Both the position numbers and the translations under genes were made by a program. The notes below the pieces were generated by a model. The model saw nothing but the letters and a program-made list of their open reading frames with translations, did no database searches and was not told the origin of the DNA. This document shows, piece after piece, positions 27,624 to 38,394 of a stretch of DNA of 39,138 bases. Source of the DNA: Lactobacillales bacterium (GTDB lineage: Bacteria; Bacillota; Bacilli; Lactobacillales; Streptococcaceae). The stretch covers positions 1 to 39,138 of the forward strand of contig JAITQW010000053.1 of the NCBI GenBank assembly GCA_031288715.1, in the 5' to 3' direction. Position 1 is the first letter of the stretch. Every line of letters starts with the position of its first letter.

Positions 27624-28551
27624 CTATATTTATTATAAAAATAATAAAAAATTATTAATGATATTGTCACTTATCCTTTTGTTTGCATTTCCTTTGAAAG
27701 TCTCTGCATTCTATCCCTCTACTCATAGACAAGTTGCGCTTGATACAGCACAAAGATTAAAATTTTCTAGAGAAGCAGCAGAAATTTATGCAAGTGGTGC
27801 TTTTGTAGCGGATATGGGTAGATTTTATTTGGATAAAAAAACGGAAGTAGAAACTGATACCAAAGCTTTTTTAGGAATTTCTCCAGCAATGTTGGCATCT
27901 TCCTCTCCGGAAGTTCAGCTGTGGATGCACGGTTGGAGTGATCATGTGTTGTGTGATAGGTACTTCAAAATTCCTAAACTCAGTGGACCTAAAACCAATG
28001 AGGATGTACTTGAATGTTTTGCGAACTGTTCAAAATTTCCATTCTTTTTGTATGTGTACCCTGAATTGATTCAAGATTGCTATGAGAAGAAGGGATGGCG
28101 CATTACTACAGAAGAAATTTATGAAGAGATTTTTAAGTTATTTATTTTTGAAAAAATTATAAGGCAAGATAGCTCGCCTATATCGGGTGCAGATAGGAAA
28201 AAAATGGCTGCAGAGGTTCGTAGAGTTTCTAAGTTATGTGGTTCAGGAATTCAGAATTTTTGGAAACAGAAAATTCCTGCAGCACAGATTTTGCCAAATA
28301 AGGAAATATCACTTGAATTTTCAAAAGACTCATTGGGACAAAAAATATTGTTTAAACTGTTTGATTCTGCTTGTCATTTGGAGGTTGTGGGTCAGATTGG
28401 TCATTTAGAGAAGATACATTTTCATGTAGATGATAAAAGGCGATTTAACACCCTCTGTTACGTGCTCAAACCTGTGTTGAGATCTTGGATGAAGATTGAA
28501 CCTTTCACTCCAATGGTAAAATATGTGATTAAATATCTTGGTATAGAATGA
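27616..28551 (+). CDS. Secreted or membrane-anchored protein, possible zinc-dependent phospholipase C/S1-P1 nuclease-like fold
   Basis: A 311-residue protein starting at TTG 27616 behind GAGGAAG. The N-terminus is a signal peptide (NNKKLLMILSLILLFAFPLKVSA, cleavage likely after A31). The mature part begins FYPSTHRQVALDTAQRL and has, in order, H37, D66 (GAFVADMGRF), and H105-xxx-D109 (MHGWSDH), followed by a further H-rich stretch near residues 251-270. This order (H, D, then HxxxD) resembles zinc ligands of the helical phospholipase C/S1-P1 nuclease superfamily. The call is from motif order only and is tentative. It may work with the membrane protein encoded just upstream. Confidence 0.45.
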   Translation: MISYIYYKNNKKLLMILSLILLFAFPLKVSAFYPSTHRQVALDTAQRLKFSREAAEIYASGAFVADMGRFYLDKKTEVETDTKAFLGISPAMLASSSPEVQLWMHGWSDHVLCDRYFKIPKLSGPKTNEDVLECFANCSKFPFFLYVYPELIQDCYEKKGWRITTEEIYEEIFKLFIFEKIIRQDSSPISGADRKKMAAEVRRVSKLCGSGIQNFWKQKIPAAQILPNKEISLEFSKDSLGQKILFKLFDSACHLEVVGQIGHLEKIHFHVDDKRRFNTLCYVLKPVLRSWMKIEPFTPMVKYVIKYLGIE

Positions 28552-28581
28552 TTCCATACGTTAAAGCAAGAGCTTGTTTCA

Positions 28582-28685
28582 CTATTAAAATCGTTTACAA
28601 AAAACATTGTTCATGATTAAAAAATCATTCACAAAAAACATTGTTCATGATTGAAAATCATTCACAAAAAACATTGTTAACGATT
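28582..28685 (+). repeat. Three tandem copies of repeat R2 (33-34 bp)
   Basis: Units begin at 28590, 28624 and 28657. All share acaaaaaacattgtt; the first has atcgttt and the others atcattc before it. The first copy and its left flank match 25242-25293. The array ends about 30 bases before the -10 of ligA. With no spacers between units it is not a CRISPR array. Confidence 0.75.
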
Positions 28686-28713
28686 TCTCTATGGATGAAG
28701 TTCTCGGAAACTT

Positions 28714-28722
28714 TGTTATGAT
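28714..28722 (+). promoter_or_regulatory. Extended -10 promoter of ligA
   Basis: TGT then TATGAT (28717-28722) is an extended -10; no convincing -35 is visible. It is placed 57 bases before ligA and just after the R2 repeat array. Confidence 0.45.
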
Positions 28723-28775
28723 GGAGATAAGTTAGCAAACTCTTTTAGATCTGTGAAAAAATGGAAAGGCAATAA

Positions 28776-30782
<2,007 letters not shown>

Positions 30783-30864
30783 AATTTGTTAATGATTTTT
30801 CAATGGTTGTACCTCTTGATGTTGAAAATCAAGAAATATATCCGAATATATTTATGGAATGAAA

Positions 30865-30885
30865 AAAGCGTATGAGTAACGCTTT
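30865..30885 (+). terminator. Small hairpin between ligA and prfC
   Basis: aaagcgt (30865-30871) and acgcttt (30879-30885) form an exact 7-bp stem followed by aatttta. It ends 38 bases before prfC and would separate the two units. Confidence 0.5.
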
Positions 30886-30923
30886 AATTTTAAAGAAATG
30901 AAAAATATGAAGGGAAAAGAATC

Positions 30924-32492
30924 ATGAAAATAGAAGAAAAGGTTTCAAAGCGACGTACTTTTGCGATTATTTCACATCCGGATGCTGGAAAAACAACCAT
31001 TACAGAACAATTACTTTTGTTCGGTGGAGCTATTCATAAGGCTGGGACAGTAAAAGCAAAAAAAACAGGAAGTTTTGCGAAATCAGATTGGATGGAGATT
31101 GAAAAACAACGTGGAATTTCGGTGACTTCTTCAGTGATGCAATTTGATTACGATGGGAAGCGAGTCAATATTTTAGATACTCCAGGACACGAAGATTTTT
31201 CGGAGGATACTTATCGGACGCTGATGGCAGTTGATGCAGCTGTGATGGTCGTCGATACAGCAAAAGGGATCGAAGCACAAACGAAAAAACTATTTAAGGT
31301 GGTAAAACAACGTGGAATTCCCATTTTTACCTTTATGAATAAGCTTGATCGAGATGGGCGTGAACCTTTGGATTTGCTTTCTGAATTAGAGGAAGTGTTA
31401 GGAATTCAATCTTATCCGATGAACTGGCCGATTGGTATGGGGAAAGGCTTAGAAGGAATTTATGATGTATATCACAAGCGTGTGGAGCTTTTCCGTCCTG
31501 AGAAGTATGATGGGAAGCGTTTTATTCCTTTAGAGGATAGAAGCATTTCTGAAAGCCACTCACTTTATGAAAATGGTGTGTATACACAAGCGCAAGAAGA
31601 TATTGAGTTACTTACGACAGCAGGAAATGAATTTAATGAAGAAAGGATTCGGTCTGGAGATCTTACACCTGTCTTCTTTGGTTCGGCTTTGACTAACTTT
31701 GGTGTACAGACTTTTTTGGAAACATTTTTACAGTTTGCTCCTGAACCCCATGCAGTAAAAACTGAGAATGGGGGAAAAGTGAGTCCTTATGAGAGTGATT
31801 TTTCAGGATTTGTGTTTAAAATTCAAGCTAATATGAATCCTCAACATCGAGATAGAATTGCTTTTGTGCGGATAAGTTCAGGAATGTTTGAGCAAGGTAT
31901 GGAGGTAAAATTGCAACGAACTGGTAAAAAGTTGAAATTAAGTAATGTGACACAGTTTATGGCAGATGCTCGTGAAAATGTAGAAACTGCGGTTGCTGGA
32001 GACATTATTGGTCTGTATGACACGGGAAATTATCAGATTGGAGATACGATTACTGCTGGTAAGTTAAGTATTAAATATGAAAAATTACCGCAGTTTACTC
32101 CTGAATTGTTTATGAAGGTGACAGCGAAAAATGTGATGAAGCAAAAATCTTTTTATAAAGGGATTCAGCAATTAGTACAAGAAGGAGCGATTCAACTGTA
32201 TCAAACTTATCAAACAAGTGATTATGTGATTGGTGCGGTGGGTCAGTTGCAGTTTGAGGTATTCCAATATCGGATGTTGAATGAATACAATGCAGAAGTG
32301 GTGATGACTTCCATGGGTTCAAAAATTGCTCGTTGGGTTGATTCAAAAGATTTGGATGAGAAGATGAGTTCCTCTCGTAACATTTTGGCGAAAGATCGTT
32401 TTGGTAATCCTATGTTTTTATTTGAAAATAAGTTTGCTTGTGAATGGTTTCAGAATAAGTATCCAGATGTTGGATTGAAGAGTTTGTTATGA
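30924..32492 (+). CDS. prfC: Peptide chain release factor 3
   Basis: Translational GTPase that recycles RF1/RF2 from the ribosome. 522 aa. G1 motif SHPDAGKTT (residues 17-25), RGISVTSSV switch I, DTPGHEDF (G3), [10 protein letters not shown] (G4; the family pattern with D-R-x-x-R-x-P), and the RF3-specific C-terminal domain with [29 protein letters not shown] precedes ATG 30924. Confidence 0.97.
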   Translation: MKIEEKVSKRRTFAIISHPDAGKTTITEQLLLFGGAIHKAGTVKAKKTGSFAKSDWMEIEKQRGISVTSSVMQFDYDGKRVNILDTPGHEDFSEDTYRTLMAVDAAVMVVDTAKGIEAQTKKLFKVVKQRGIPIFTFMNKLDRDGREPLDLLSELEEVLGIQSYPMNWPIGMGKGLEGIYDVYHKRVELFRPEKYDGKRFIPLEDRSISESHSLYENGVYTQAQEDIELLTTAGNEFNEERIRSGDLTPVFFGSALTNFGVQTFLETFLQFAPEPHAVKTENGGKVSPYESDFSGFVFKIQANMNPQHRDRIAFVRISSGMFEQGMEVKLQRTGKKLKLSNVTQFMADARENVETAVAGDIIGLYDTGNYQIGDTITAGKLSIKYEKLPQFTPELFMKVTAKNVMKQKSFYKGIQQLVQEGAIQLYQTYQTSDYVIGAVGQLQFEVFQYRMLNEYNAEVVMTSMGSKIARWVDSKDLDEKMSSSRNILAKDRFGNPMFLFENKFACEWFQNKYPDVGLKSLL

Positions 32493-32547
32493 TGATTTGA
32501 AGAAAATAAAAATTTATGGAGCAAACTAGAAATTAAGGTGAGAAGCA

Positions 32548-33318
32548 ATGATTACAATAAAATCTCCAAGAGAAATTGAGTTAATGAAAAAGTCAGGGGA
32601 AATTTTGGCAGGTGTACACATTGGTTTGCGAGAAATCATTAGACCTGGCATGGATATGTGGGAAATTGAAGAATTTGCTCGTAATTATATTGAAGGGCAT
32701 GGAGCTGTAGCTGCTCAGATTGGTTTTGAAGATTATAAGTATGCAACATGTGTGTCAATTAATGATGAGATTTGTCATGGATTTCCTCGCCATCAGAAAT
32801 TAAAAAAAGGTGATTTGATAAAAGTTGATATGTGTGTTGATTTGGATGGAGGAATTTCTGATTCTTGTTGGTCGTATGTGACAGGTAAAGGGACTACAGA
32901 AATTAAAAAATTAATGGATGTGACTAAAAAAGCTTTATATAAAGGGATTGAACAAGCTGTTGTTGGTAATCGAATTGGTGATATCGGTCATGCGATTCAG
33001 ACGTATGCAGAAGGTTTGGGATATGGTGTTGTTCGTGATTTTATTGGACACGGAATTGGGCCGACGATTCATGAAGAACCAGCTGTTCCTCATTATGGAG
33101 AAGCAGGAAAAGGATTACGCTTGAAGGAAGGCATGACACTTACCATCGAACCAATGATTAATGTTGGAGGTTGGCAGATACGTGATGCTCTGGATGAAAA
33201 TGGTTGGACAGCATATACGAAAGATGGATCGCTTAGTTGTCAATTTGAGCATTCATTAGCGATTACTGCGAATGGTCCGCAAATTTTGACTTCACAAGGT
33301 GAAGGAGAAATTTATTAA
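32548..33318 (+). CDS. map: Methionine aminopeptidase, type I
   Basis: Removes the initiator methionine from new proteins. 256 aa. Metal ligands fit the M24A pattern: D94 (IKVDMCVD), D105 (GISDS), the histidine in FIGHGIGPTIHEEP, E in TIEPM and E in QFEHSLAI; the substrate histidine is H78 in CHGFP. AAGGTGAG precedes ATG 32548. It is a single gene; an IS remnant begins 43 bases after it. Confidence 0.96.
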   Translation: MITIKSPREIELMKKSGEILAGVHIGLREIIRPGMDMWEIEEFARNYIEGHGAVAAQIGFEDYKYATCVSINDEICHGFPRHQKLKKGDLIKVDMCVDLDGGISDSCWSYVTGKGTTEIKKLMDVTKKALYKGIEQAVVGNRIGDIGHAIQTYAEGLGYGVVRDFIGHGIGPTIHEEPAVPHYGEAGKGLRLKEGMTLTIEPMINVGGWQIRDALDENGWTAYTKDGSLSCQFEHSLAITANGPQILTSQGEGEIY

Positions 33319-33360
33319 GTGAAAGCGATCAAAACGTTTTCTGATTGTAAAGAGAAGAGC

Positions 33361-33633
33361 TGTCGTTGATTTTTGAAAATGTCCCAAAAATAGTTACACT
33401 CATTAGTGACTTTTTCATTGAAGTACTTTGACAATGACCCTTTGTTTCTGTGATTGAAAAGGAGTATCTTTCTGGAAATAAAATCAGAAAAAAAGCTCCA
33501 TATTGCTAATCACAATTATCATATCCACACTCATTGTTAAGGTTGGAAAATGCGATTAAATCAATTTTTAGCTAATAATTTTTAGGATACTTTCACTGAA
33601 CAAAGGTTAGAATATTTTTACTGATCAATGACA
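33361..33633. mobile_element. Internally deleted copy of the IS1202-like element
   Basis: The left end tgtcgttgatttttgaaaat (from 33361) and the right end region actttcactgaacaaagg through gatcaatgaca (ending 33633) match the two ends of the IS at 7043-8009, but nothing of the transposase remains. The similarity covers about 30 bases at the left and 50 at the right. It is 273 bp and non-coding. Confidence 0.7.
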
Positions 33634-33657
33634 CAATGACAGATGGAATTCGGAGCC

Positions 33658-33686
33658 TTGACAGCAGTAATGAATGAATTTATACT
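33658..33686 (+). promoter_or_regulatory. Strong SigA promoter, probably for rpmH
   Basis: TTGACA (33658-33663) and TATACT (33681-33686), 17-bp spacing. The next gene is rpmH, about 275 bases downstream, so the transcript would have a long leader containing repeat R3. Confidence 0.7.
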
Positions 33687-33707
33687 ATTGGAGTATGTTT
33701 AGGGGAT

Positions 33708-33911
33708 TAAGATCCTGTCCAAGATTTCCGTAATAGCGAAGTTTTCGGCATCAAGATGTACTCTTGGATTCCAAAAATAGCAAACTATCTTAATGATTAG
33801 CAAATGGTTTTCTTTTGAGCGATTTTTAATCGCGAAACACGAGAAACGTGGCAGGATTTAGATAGTATGTACCTTTTGACTCATCTATAGAGAGATCTTG
33901 GATAGACTTTA
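33708..33911. repeat. MITE-like element R3 in the rpmH leader
   Basis: taagatcctgtccaagat (33708-33725) and atcttggatagacttta (33895-33911) are imperfect inverted ends, with tccaagat/atcttgga exact. The inside holds a gcgatt/aatcgc hairpin and no gene. A related end is at 25322-25345. Confidence 0.5.
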
Positions 33912-33963
33912 GGAGCTAATAAAAAAGTTATTAATAGAAATGTGGCGGGGGTGTATTTGAATT

Positions 33964-34098
33964 ATGAAACGTACTTATCAACCGAATAAACGAAAGCATC
34001 AAAAGGTTCATGGTTTTCGAAAAAGAATGTCTACTAAAAATGGACGTCGTGTTATTGCATCTCGTCGTCGTAAAGGGCGTAATATGTTGACAGCGTAG
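33964..34098 (+). CDS. rpmH: 50S ribosomal protein L34
   Basis: A 44-residue protein with the L34 sequence: starts [20 protein letters not shown] and ends [11 protein letters not shown]. Complete and of the usual length. Preceded by CGGGGGTG about 10 bases before ATG 33964. L34 is normally encoded with rnpA next to dnaA at the replication origin; here neither is present, so the gene is displaced or is an extra copy. A strong terminator follows at once. Confidence 0.96.
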   Translation: MKRTYQPNKRKHQKVHGFRKRMSTKNGRRVIASRRRKGRNMLTA

Positions 34099-34106
34099 AC
34101 TTTAAG

Positions 34107-34144
34107 AAAGATCTTTCAAGCTATAATAGTTTGGAAGATTTTTT
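34107..34144 (+). terminator. Terminator after rpmH
   Basis: Arms 34107-34122 and 34128-34143 pair over 16 positions, three of them G-U, with a 5-base loop, ending in TTTTTT. It starts 9 bases after the rpmH stop. Confidence 0.85.
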
Positions 34145-34261
34145 GTTTATTTTTGTAAAAATTTTGTAATAAAAATATTCTTTTTTTTAGTCATTATAAA
34201 TGGTAGTATGATTACATGGAATTAGTACGGGGGATAAGAAATAGCAAAGGAATTGTGATAA

Positions 34262-34756
34262 GTGGAAATTCGTAGAGATGATTTAAAATATGTTGATTGG
34301 GATGATTCAGAAAAGTTTCTTTGTGTAGTTAAGGAGAAGAAAAAATTTCGATTGAACGTTCATGCATTTACTACTTTTTTTCATCGAGATTTGGTGAGAA
34401 AAGAGAGTGCTACAGCATTTTTTACTTATTATGGACTTGCTGGTTTTTATGCAGTAACAACGATTTTAGGAATTTTTAATGCTACAGATAAGATCTTAGA
34501 TTGGGAAGGCAATTTTCTTGTCTATTTGTTTGTTGGAATGTTTTCAGTTTTTACAAATTTTTTGTTAGCACGTTTAACTATAAAAACGATTTTTTTTGTT
34601 TTGAATCATAGCGTTTGTAAATCAAGGCGATTGAGGCGTGCGGCGCTTGTTGAGACGATTGATTGTGAATTAGAGCATAAATATAAAGAAATTGTTAAAA
34701 TTAAGCGTCCAAATTGTACACCTTTTCCAGAAGAATTTCCGGAAAAAATGGCATAA
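34262..34756 (+). CDS. Unknown membrane protein with two helices
   Basis: A 164-residue protein starting at GTG 34262 with AAAGGAATTGTGAT upstream. The N-terminal 45 residues are charged; two membrane segments follow (about 58-76 and 87-113), then a basic, soluble C-terminal part ending in a proline-rich tail (NCTPFPEEFPEKMA). I do not recognise a family. The gene stands alone between rpmH and the U32 pair. Confidence 0.6.
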   Translation: MEIRRDDLKYVDWDDSEKFLCVVKEKKKFRLNVHAFTTFFHRDLVRKESATAFFTYYGLAGFYAVTTILGIFNATDKILDWEGNFLVYLFVGMFSVFTNFLLARLTIKTIFFVLNHSVCKSRRLRRAALVETIDCELEHKYKEIVKIKRPNCTPFPEEFPEKMA

Positions 34757-35068
34757 ATTTATTAAGTCCATAATTTGAATTACTGTTGTAGATTTTTATA
34801 TTTAGAACGATGGCTTCTTAAATAGTTTAATAAACTCTATAAAAAATAAATTAAATTTTTTCGGAGAGTACTTTTATTATTGTTTTTTGAATACACATTA
34901 AAAATAGAAAACGGAAACAGCTTCTTATACACCAAATTTCATTTAATATTGGTTGTAGATAAGGAGTTTTTTAGATTTAAGAATGACTGCTAAATAATTC
35001 ATATTATCTATAAATAAGCTATTTTTGATATTACATCTATTAATAAATGCTAAATTAATTTTGAAATT
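34757..35068. other. AT-rich intergenic stretch, nothing recognised
   Basis: No ORF with a ribosome-binding site, repeat match, RNA gene or clear promoter was found before the structured element at 35069. Confidence 0.4.
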
Positions 35069-35162
35069 TCAATTCTCGCTGAAAGAGGACGAATGAGCTT
35101 TTCATCTTATTCGTGCAAAATGAGGCTACAGGCTCATGAGCGCCATTCTCAGCAAGAATTGA
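35069..35162 (+). ncRNA. Branched inverted-repeat structure, possible cis-regulatory RNA upstream of the U32 genes
   Basis: tcaattctcgctga (35069-35082) pairs with tcagcaagaattga (35149-35162) over 14 positions with one G-U. Inside are two smaller hairpins, acgaat/attcgt (35089-35094 and 35109-35114) and atgag/ctcat (35120-35124 and 35133-35137), so the whole can fold as a three-way junction. The closing stem is followed by TTTT. It ends 96 bases before the first U32 gene. I could not match it to a known riboswitch or leader; a terminator-like element or MITE is the alternative. Confidence 0.4.
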
Positions 35163-35258
35163 TTTTAAAAAGAGGAATTTAAAAGTTATTCAGCAGACAT
35201 TAGGTAAAATAGTGAGTTGCTAATCACTTATAAATGAAGATAAAGGAATTTGAAGAAA

Positions 35259-36182
35259 ATGAAGATAGTGATTACAGCTACGATAGAGAGTGTTTCCCAG
35301 GCAAGAAATTTACTTGATGTAGGGGTAGACATACTATATTTAGGAGAATCAAAATTTGGTTTGCGTATCAAACATTCATTTACACGAGAAGAGATGAGAG
35401 AAGTAGTTGTGTTGGCTCATAGAGCAGGAGCACGGGTAGTTATTGCAGTAAATGCATTGATGCATACTGATGAGATGAAGAGTATCTTTGAATATCTTAA
35501 ATTTTTGGAAGAAATAGCGGCTGACTTTGTTGCTGTTGCTGATGCAGGAGTAATTTATAAGTTGCAAAAGGAGCAAATCAATCTTCCGTATATTTATGAT
35601 TCATCGATCTTTGTTACTAATGCAGAACAAGTGAATTTTTGGGCGAAAAGAGGATCGGTTGGCGCGGTTTTAGCACGAGAATTACCAAAATCAGAATTGT
35701 ATGCAATGCGGAGAAATTTTTTAATTCCGACGGAAATTTTAGTATATGGAGCAACTGTGATTCAGCATTCTAAGCGAAATCTATTAGATAATTATTTTCA
35801 GTTTTTGGGTGTGGATGAAGAAAAAAATCTTGAGCGTGGTTGGTTTCTTACTGAATCACAGAATTCTAGTTCACGCTATTCAATTTTTGAGGATGATCAG
35901 GGGACGCATATTTTCGCGAATAATGATTTGAATTTGTTATTGGAATTAGAGACATTGTCTAGTTGGGGCTATCGTCAGTGGAAATTAGAAGGATTATATA
36001 CCGCAGGAGACGATTTTGTGGAGATTGCAAAAATTTTTATGGAAGTTAAGTTTATGCTAGAAGAAGATAGATGGGATTTGGCAAGGATAGCTTTACTAAA
36101 TGAAAGAATCCGTCAACTTCACCCGAAAAATAGAGGATTGGATACAGGATTTTTTAGTCTAAATTCAGAAGAGATTCAGTAA
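35259..36182 (+). CDS. U32 family protein, YrrN/TrhP1-like
   Basis: A 307-residue protein of the peptidase U32 family, actually linked in B. subtilis and E. coli to prephenate-dependent hydroxylation of tRNA uridine 34 (TrhP). TIM-barrel features include the N-terminal MKIVITATIESVSQARNLLDVGVDILYLG and YDSSIFVTNAEQVNFWAKRGSVGAVLARELPKSEL. It lacks the Cys cluster of its larger neighbour, as the B. subtilis YrrN-type paralogue does. The TTG at 35250 sits too close to AAAGG; ATG 35259 is chosen. A second U32 gene follows after 44 bases, reproducing the yrrN-yrrO order. Confidence 0.88.
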   Translation: MKIVITATIESVSQARNLLDVGVDILYLGESKFGLRIKHSFTREEMREVVVLAHRAGARVVIAVNALMHTDEMKSIFEYLKFLEEIAADFVAVADAGVIYKLQKEQINLPYIYDSSIFVTNAEQVNFWAKRGSVGAVLARELPKSELYAMRRNFLIPTEILVYGATVIQHSKRNLLDNYFQFLGVDEEKNLERGWFLTESQNSSSRYSIFEDDQGTHIFANNDLNLLLELETLSSWGYRQWKLEGLYTAGDDFVEIAKIFMEVKFMLEEDRWDLARIALLNERIRQLHPKNRGLDTGFFSLNSEEIQ

Positions 36183-36226
36183 ATTCTATCATTTTATATT
36201 TTTACCTTAGAGGAGTAGTTATAATT

Positions 36227-37486
36227 ATGAAACGTGTGTTGAAACGTCCGGAGGTGTTAGCGCCTGCTGGAACGTTGGAAAAGTTAAAGATAGCTATTAT
36301 TTATGGTGCGGACGCGGTTTATATTGGTGGAAATGCATATGGTTTACGGACTCGTGCGGGAAATTTTACGTTTGAAGAAATGAAAGAGGCAGTGTTATTT
36401 GCGAAGCAGCATGGAGCGAGAATTTACGTTGCGGCAAATATGGTTACGCATGTTGGTGAAACCATTGGTGCTGGAGATTTTTTTAGGAAGTTGAAAGATA
36501 TTGGAATTTCTGCGGTGATTATTTCTGATCCAGCATTAATTGAAATTTGTCTAAGAGAAACACCTGGATTGCCAGTTCATTTATCTACACAAGCAAGCTC
36601 TGTGAATGCACAAGCTTTAAATTTTTGGAAAAATGAGGGAGTTGAACGGGTAGTTTTAGGTCGAGAAGTTTCTATGCAAGAATTAAGAGAGATTCGTGAA
36701 AATTCATCAATTGAAATTGAAGTTTTTGTTCATGGTGCAATGTGTATTGCTTATTCAGGACGGTGCGTTTTGTCGAATTATATGAGTTTGCGTGATGCAA
36801 ATCGTGGAGGATGTTCGCAGTCATGCCGTTGGAAATATGATTTGTATGATAGCTTGTCAGATGGATATCGAAATTCTTTGAAAGATAAAGTTACAGAAAA
36901 ATTTTCTATGAGTTCAGTGGATTTATCGATGATTGAGCATATCCCTGATCTTATTGAAGCAGGAGTAGATTCTTTGAAAATCGAAGGGCGAATGAAATCA
37001 ATTCACTATGTGTCAACTGTAGCGAATGTATATAAAAAGGCAGTGGATACATATTTGGAAAATCCCGAAACGTATGAATTACAAAAAGAGTGGGTAGAAG
37101 AGTTATGGAAAGTTGCCCAACGTGAACTTTCTACAGGATTTTATTATGGTAGACCAACGGAGTCTGAACAACTGTTTGGAATTCGTAGACGTTTACCTAA
37201 ATATAAGTTTGTGGGTGAAGTCGTTTTCTATGATGAGAAGAAACAGCTTGCTACTATTCGTCAACGCAATGTGATCACTAAAGGAGATGAGCTGGAATTT
37301 TATGGTCCAAATTTTGTGCATTCAAAAGCAATTGTAGGTGAGTTGTGGAATGGGGAGAAAGAATTAATTGATCGTGCTCCTAATCCCATGGAATTGCTTA
37401 CTATGGCCATTGATCATCCGGTAAAGCCAGGAGAAATGATTCGAAGAAAAGCAGATGGTTTGATTCATCTGTATCGTGAAAATTAG
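36227..37486 (+). CDS. U32 family tRNA hydroxylation protein, YrrO/TrhP2-like
   Basis: A 419-residue U32 protein (RPEVLAPAGTLEKLKIAIIYGADAVYIGG at the N-terminus). The iron-sulfur cysteines are in the family block FVHGAMCIAYSGRC...GGCSQSCRWKY (C173, C180, C196, C200). Next come SSVDLSMIEHIPDLIEAGVDSLKIEGRMKS and the C-terminal beta-barrel domain. With the neighbour it should help form 5-hydroxyuridine at tRNA position 34 (known for B. subtilis YrrN/YrrO). Ribosome-binding site AGAGGAG lies about 12 bases before ATG 36227. Confidence 0.9.
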   Translation: MKRVLKRPEVLAPAGTLEKLKIAIIYGADAVYIGGNAYGLRTRAGNFTFEEMKEAVLFAKQHGARIYVAANMVTHVGETIGAGDFFRKLKDIGISAVIISDPALIEICLRETPGLPVHLSTQASSVNAQALNFWKNEGVERVVLGREVSMQELREIRENSSIEIEVFVHGAMCIAYSGRCVLSNYMSLRDANRGGCSQSCRWKYDLYDSLSDGYRNSLKDKVTEKFSMSSVDLSMIEHIPDLIEAGVDSLKIEGRMKSIHYVSTVANVYKKAVDTYLENPETYELQKEWVEELWKVAQRELSTGFYYGRPTESEQLFGIRRRLPKYKFVGEVVFYDEKKQLATIRQRNVITKGDELEFYGPNFVHSKAIVGELWNGEKELIDRAPNPMELLTMAIDHPVKPGEMIRRKADGLIHLYREN

Positions 37487-37604
37487 AAAATTTAACGAAG
37501 TTGTATTGAAAAAATAAAAAGGGAATGTATGGCTCGACTTTTATGAGATTGACATATACTGAAAATTTTATGAATATTAACGTATGCGAATCGCTGTTAT
37601 TTCT

Positions 37605-37631
37605 TTGAAACAGAAAAATGTCTGATATAAT
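37605..37631 (+). promoter_or_regulatory. Promoter of hpf
   Basis: TTGAAA (37605-37610), a 15-bp spacer, and an extended -10 (TGA then TATAAT at 37626-37631). The short spacing is offset by the extended -10. Confidence 0.6.
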
Positions 37632-37682
37632 CAATTTATAGTTTACTGCCTATTGGAGTGATTATTTAAGGAGGCAATTATT

Positions 37683-38225
37683 ATGTTTAAATACAATATT
37701 CGTGGTGAAAATATTGAAATAACCGAAGCTATTCGTAATTATGTTAAGAAGCGTGTAGATAAAATTCAAAAGTACTTCAATAATATGCTAGATGCTACTG
37801 TTTACGTAAATTTAAAAATATATACAGAAAAAACTGCTAAGGTTGAAGTGACCATTCCGCTCCCGCATTTGGTTTTGCGTGCGGAAGAAACGAATTCGGA
37901 TCTGTATGCAAGTGTAGATCTTGTAATCGAGAAATTAGAGCGTCAAATTCGTAAGTATAAAACAAAAATGAATCGTAAGCATCGGAATGCAAAATCCACA
38001 GGTATGTTGTTTACTGAGGTAGAGGATGATCTTGAAAATGTTTCTGATTTAGAGATTGTACGGACAAAACGTGTTTTTCTAAAACCTATGGATAGTGAAG
38101 AAGCAGTGTTGCAAATGAATATGTTGGGTCATGATTTCTTCGTTTACAATGATGCTGAAACAAATGAAACATCAGTTATTTATCGTCGTACAGATGGGAA
38201 GTACGGACTCATTGAAACAAAGTAA
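37683..38225 (+). CDS. hpf: Long-form ribosome hibernation promoting factor
   Basis: A 180-residue protein that dimerises 70S ribosomes into inactive 100S particles in stationary phase. The N-terminal S30AE/RaiA-type domain (MFKYNIRGENIEITEAIRNYVKKRVDKIQKYF to about residue 100) binds the decoding region. A charged linker leads to the C-terminal dimerisation domain (VRTKRVFLKPMDSEEAVLQMNMLGHDFFVYNDAETNETSVIYRRTDGKYGLIE). Ribosome-binding site AAGGAGG. In many relatives secA follows; here a repeat and a regulator gene do. Confidence 0.96.
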   Translation: MFKYNIRGENIEITEAIRNYVKKRVDKIQKYFNNMLDATVYVNLKIYTEKTAKVEVTIPLPHLVLRAEETNSDLYASVDLVIEKLERQIRKYKTKMNRKHRNAKSTGMLFTEVEDDLENVSDLEIVRTKRVFLKPMDSEEAVLQMNMLGHDFFVYNDAETNETSVIYRRTDGKYGLIETK

Positions 38226-38248
38226 GTATTAGATCTGTTTTGTAACTA

Positions 38249-38343
38249 AGGGAAAGTTGTAGCATAAAACCGTCCACTGAAAAGAAAAAAACAGATCATC
38301 AAAATTCTAATAAAATGTTTAAAGTGTCAGCCTAAAACATTTA
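38249..38343 (+). repeat. Dispersed repeat R1, copy 2
   Basis: Bases 38263-38343 are the reverse complement of 12568-12648 with few differences (both 81 bp). The outer end (38249-38262) is weakly shared with 12649-12660 and 19666-19680. Non-coding; right after hpf. Confidence 0.7.
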
Positions 38344-38355
38344 GGAGGAATAAGG

Positions 38356-38394
38356 ATGAAATATGTTTCTAAAAAGAAGACTGTTGACGTATAA
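38356..38394 (+). CDS. Possible 12-residue leader peptide
   Basis: ATG 38356 with an ideal AGGAGG (38343-38348) 7 bases upstream opens a frame of 12 residues, MKYVSKKKTVDV. The last codons and the stop lie in the left arm and loop of a terminator hairpin. A ribosome at the stop would cover that hairpin. It may be a leader peptide for attenuation or a fortuitous relic; it is not a typical hydrophobic Rgg pheromone. Confidence 0.3.
   Translation: MKYVSKKKTVDV

Noticed and set aside
28582..28685. CRISPR array
   Set aside because: Units are directly adjacent without unique spacers, there are only three, and no cas genes are near.
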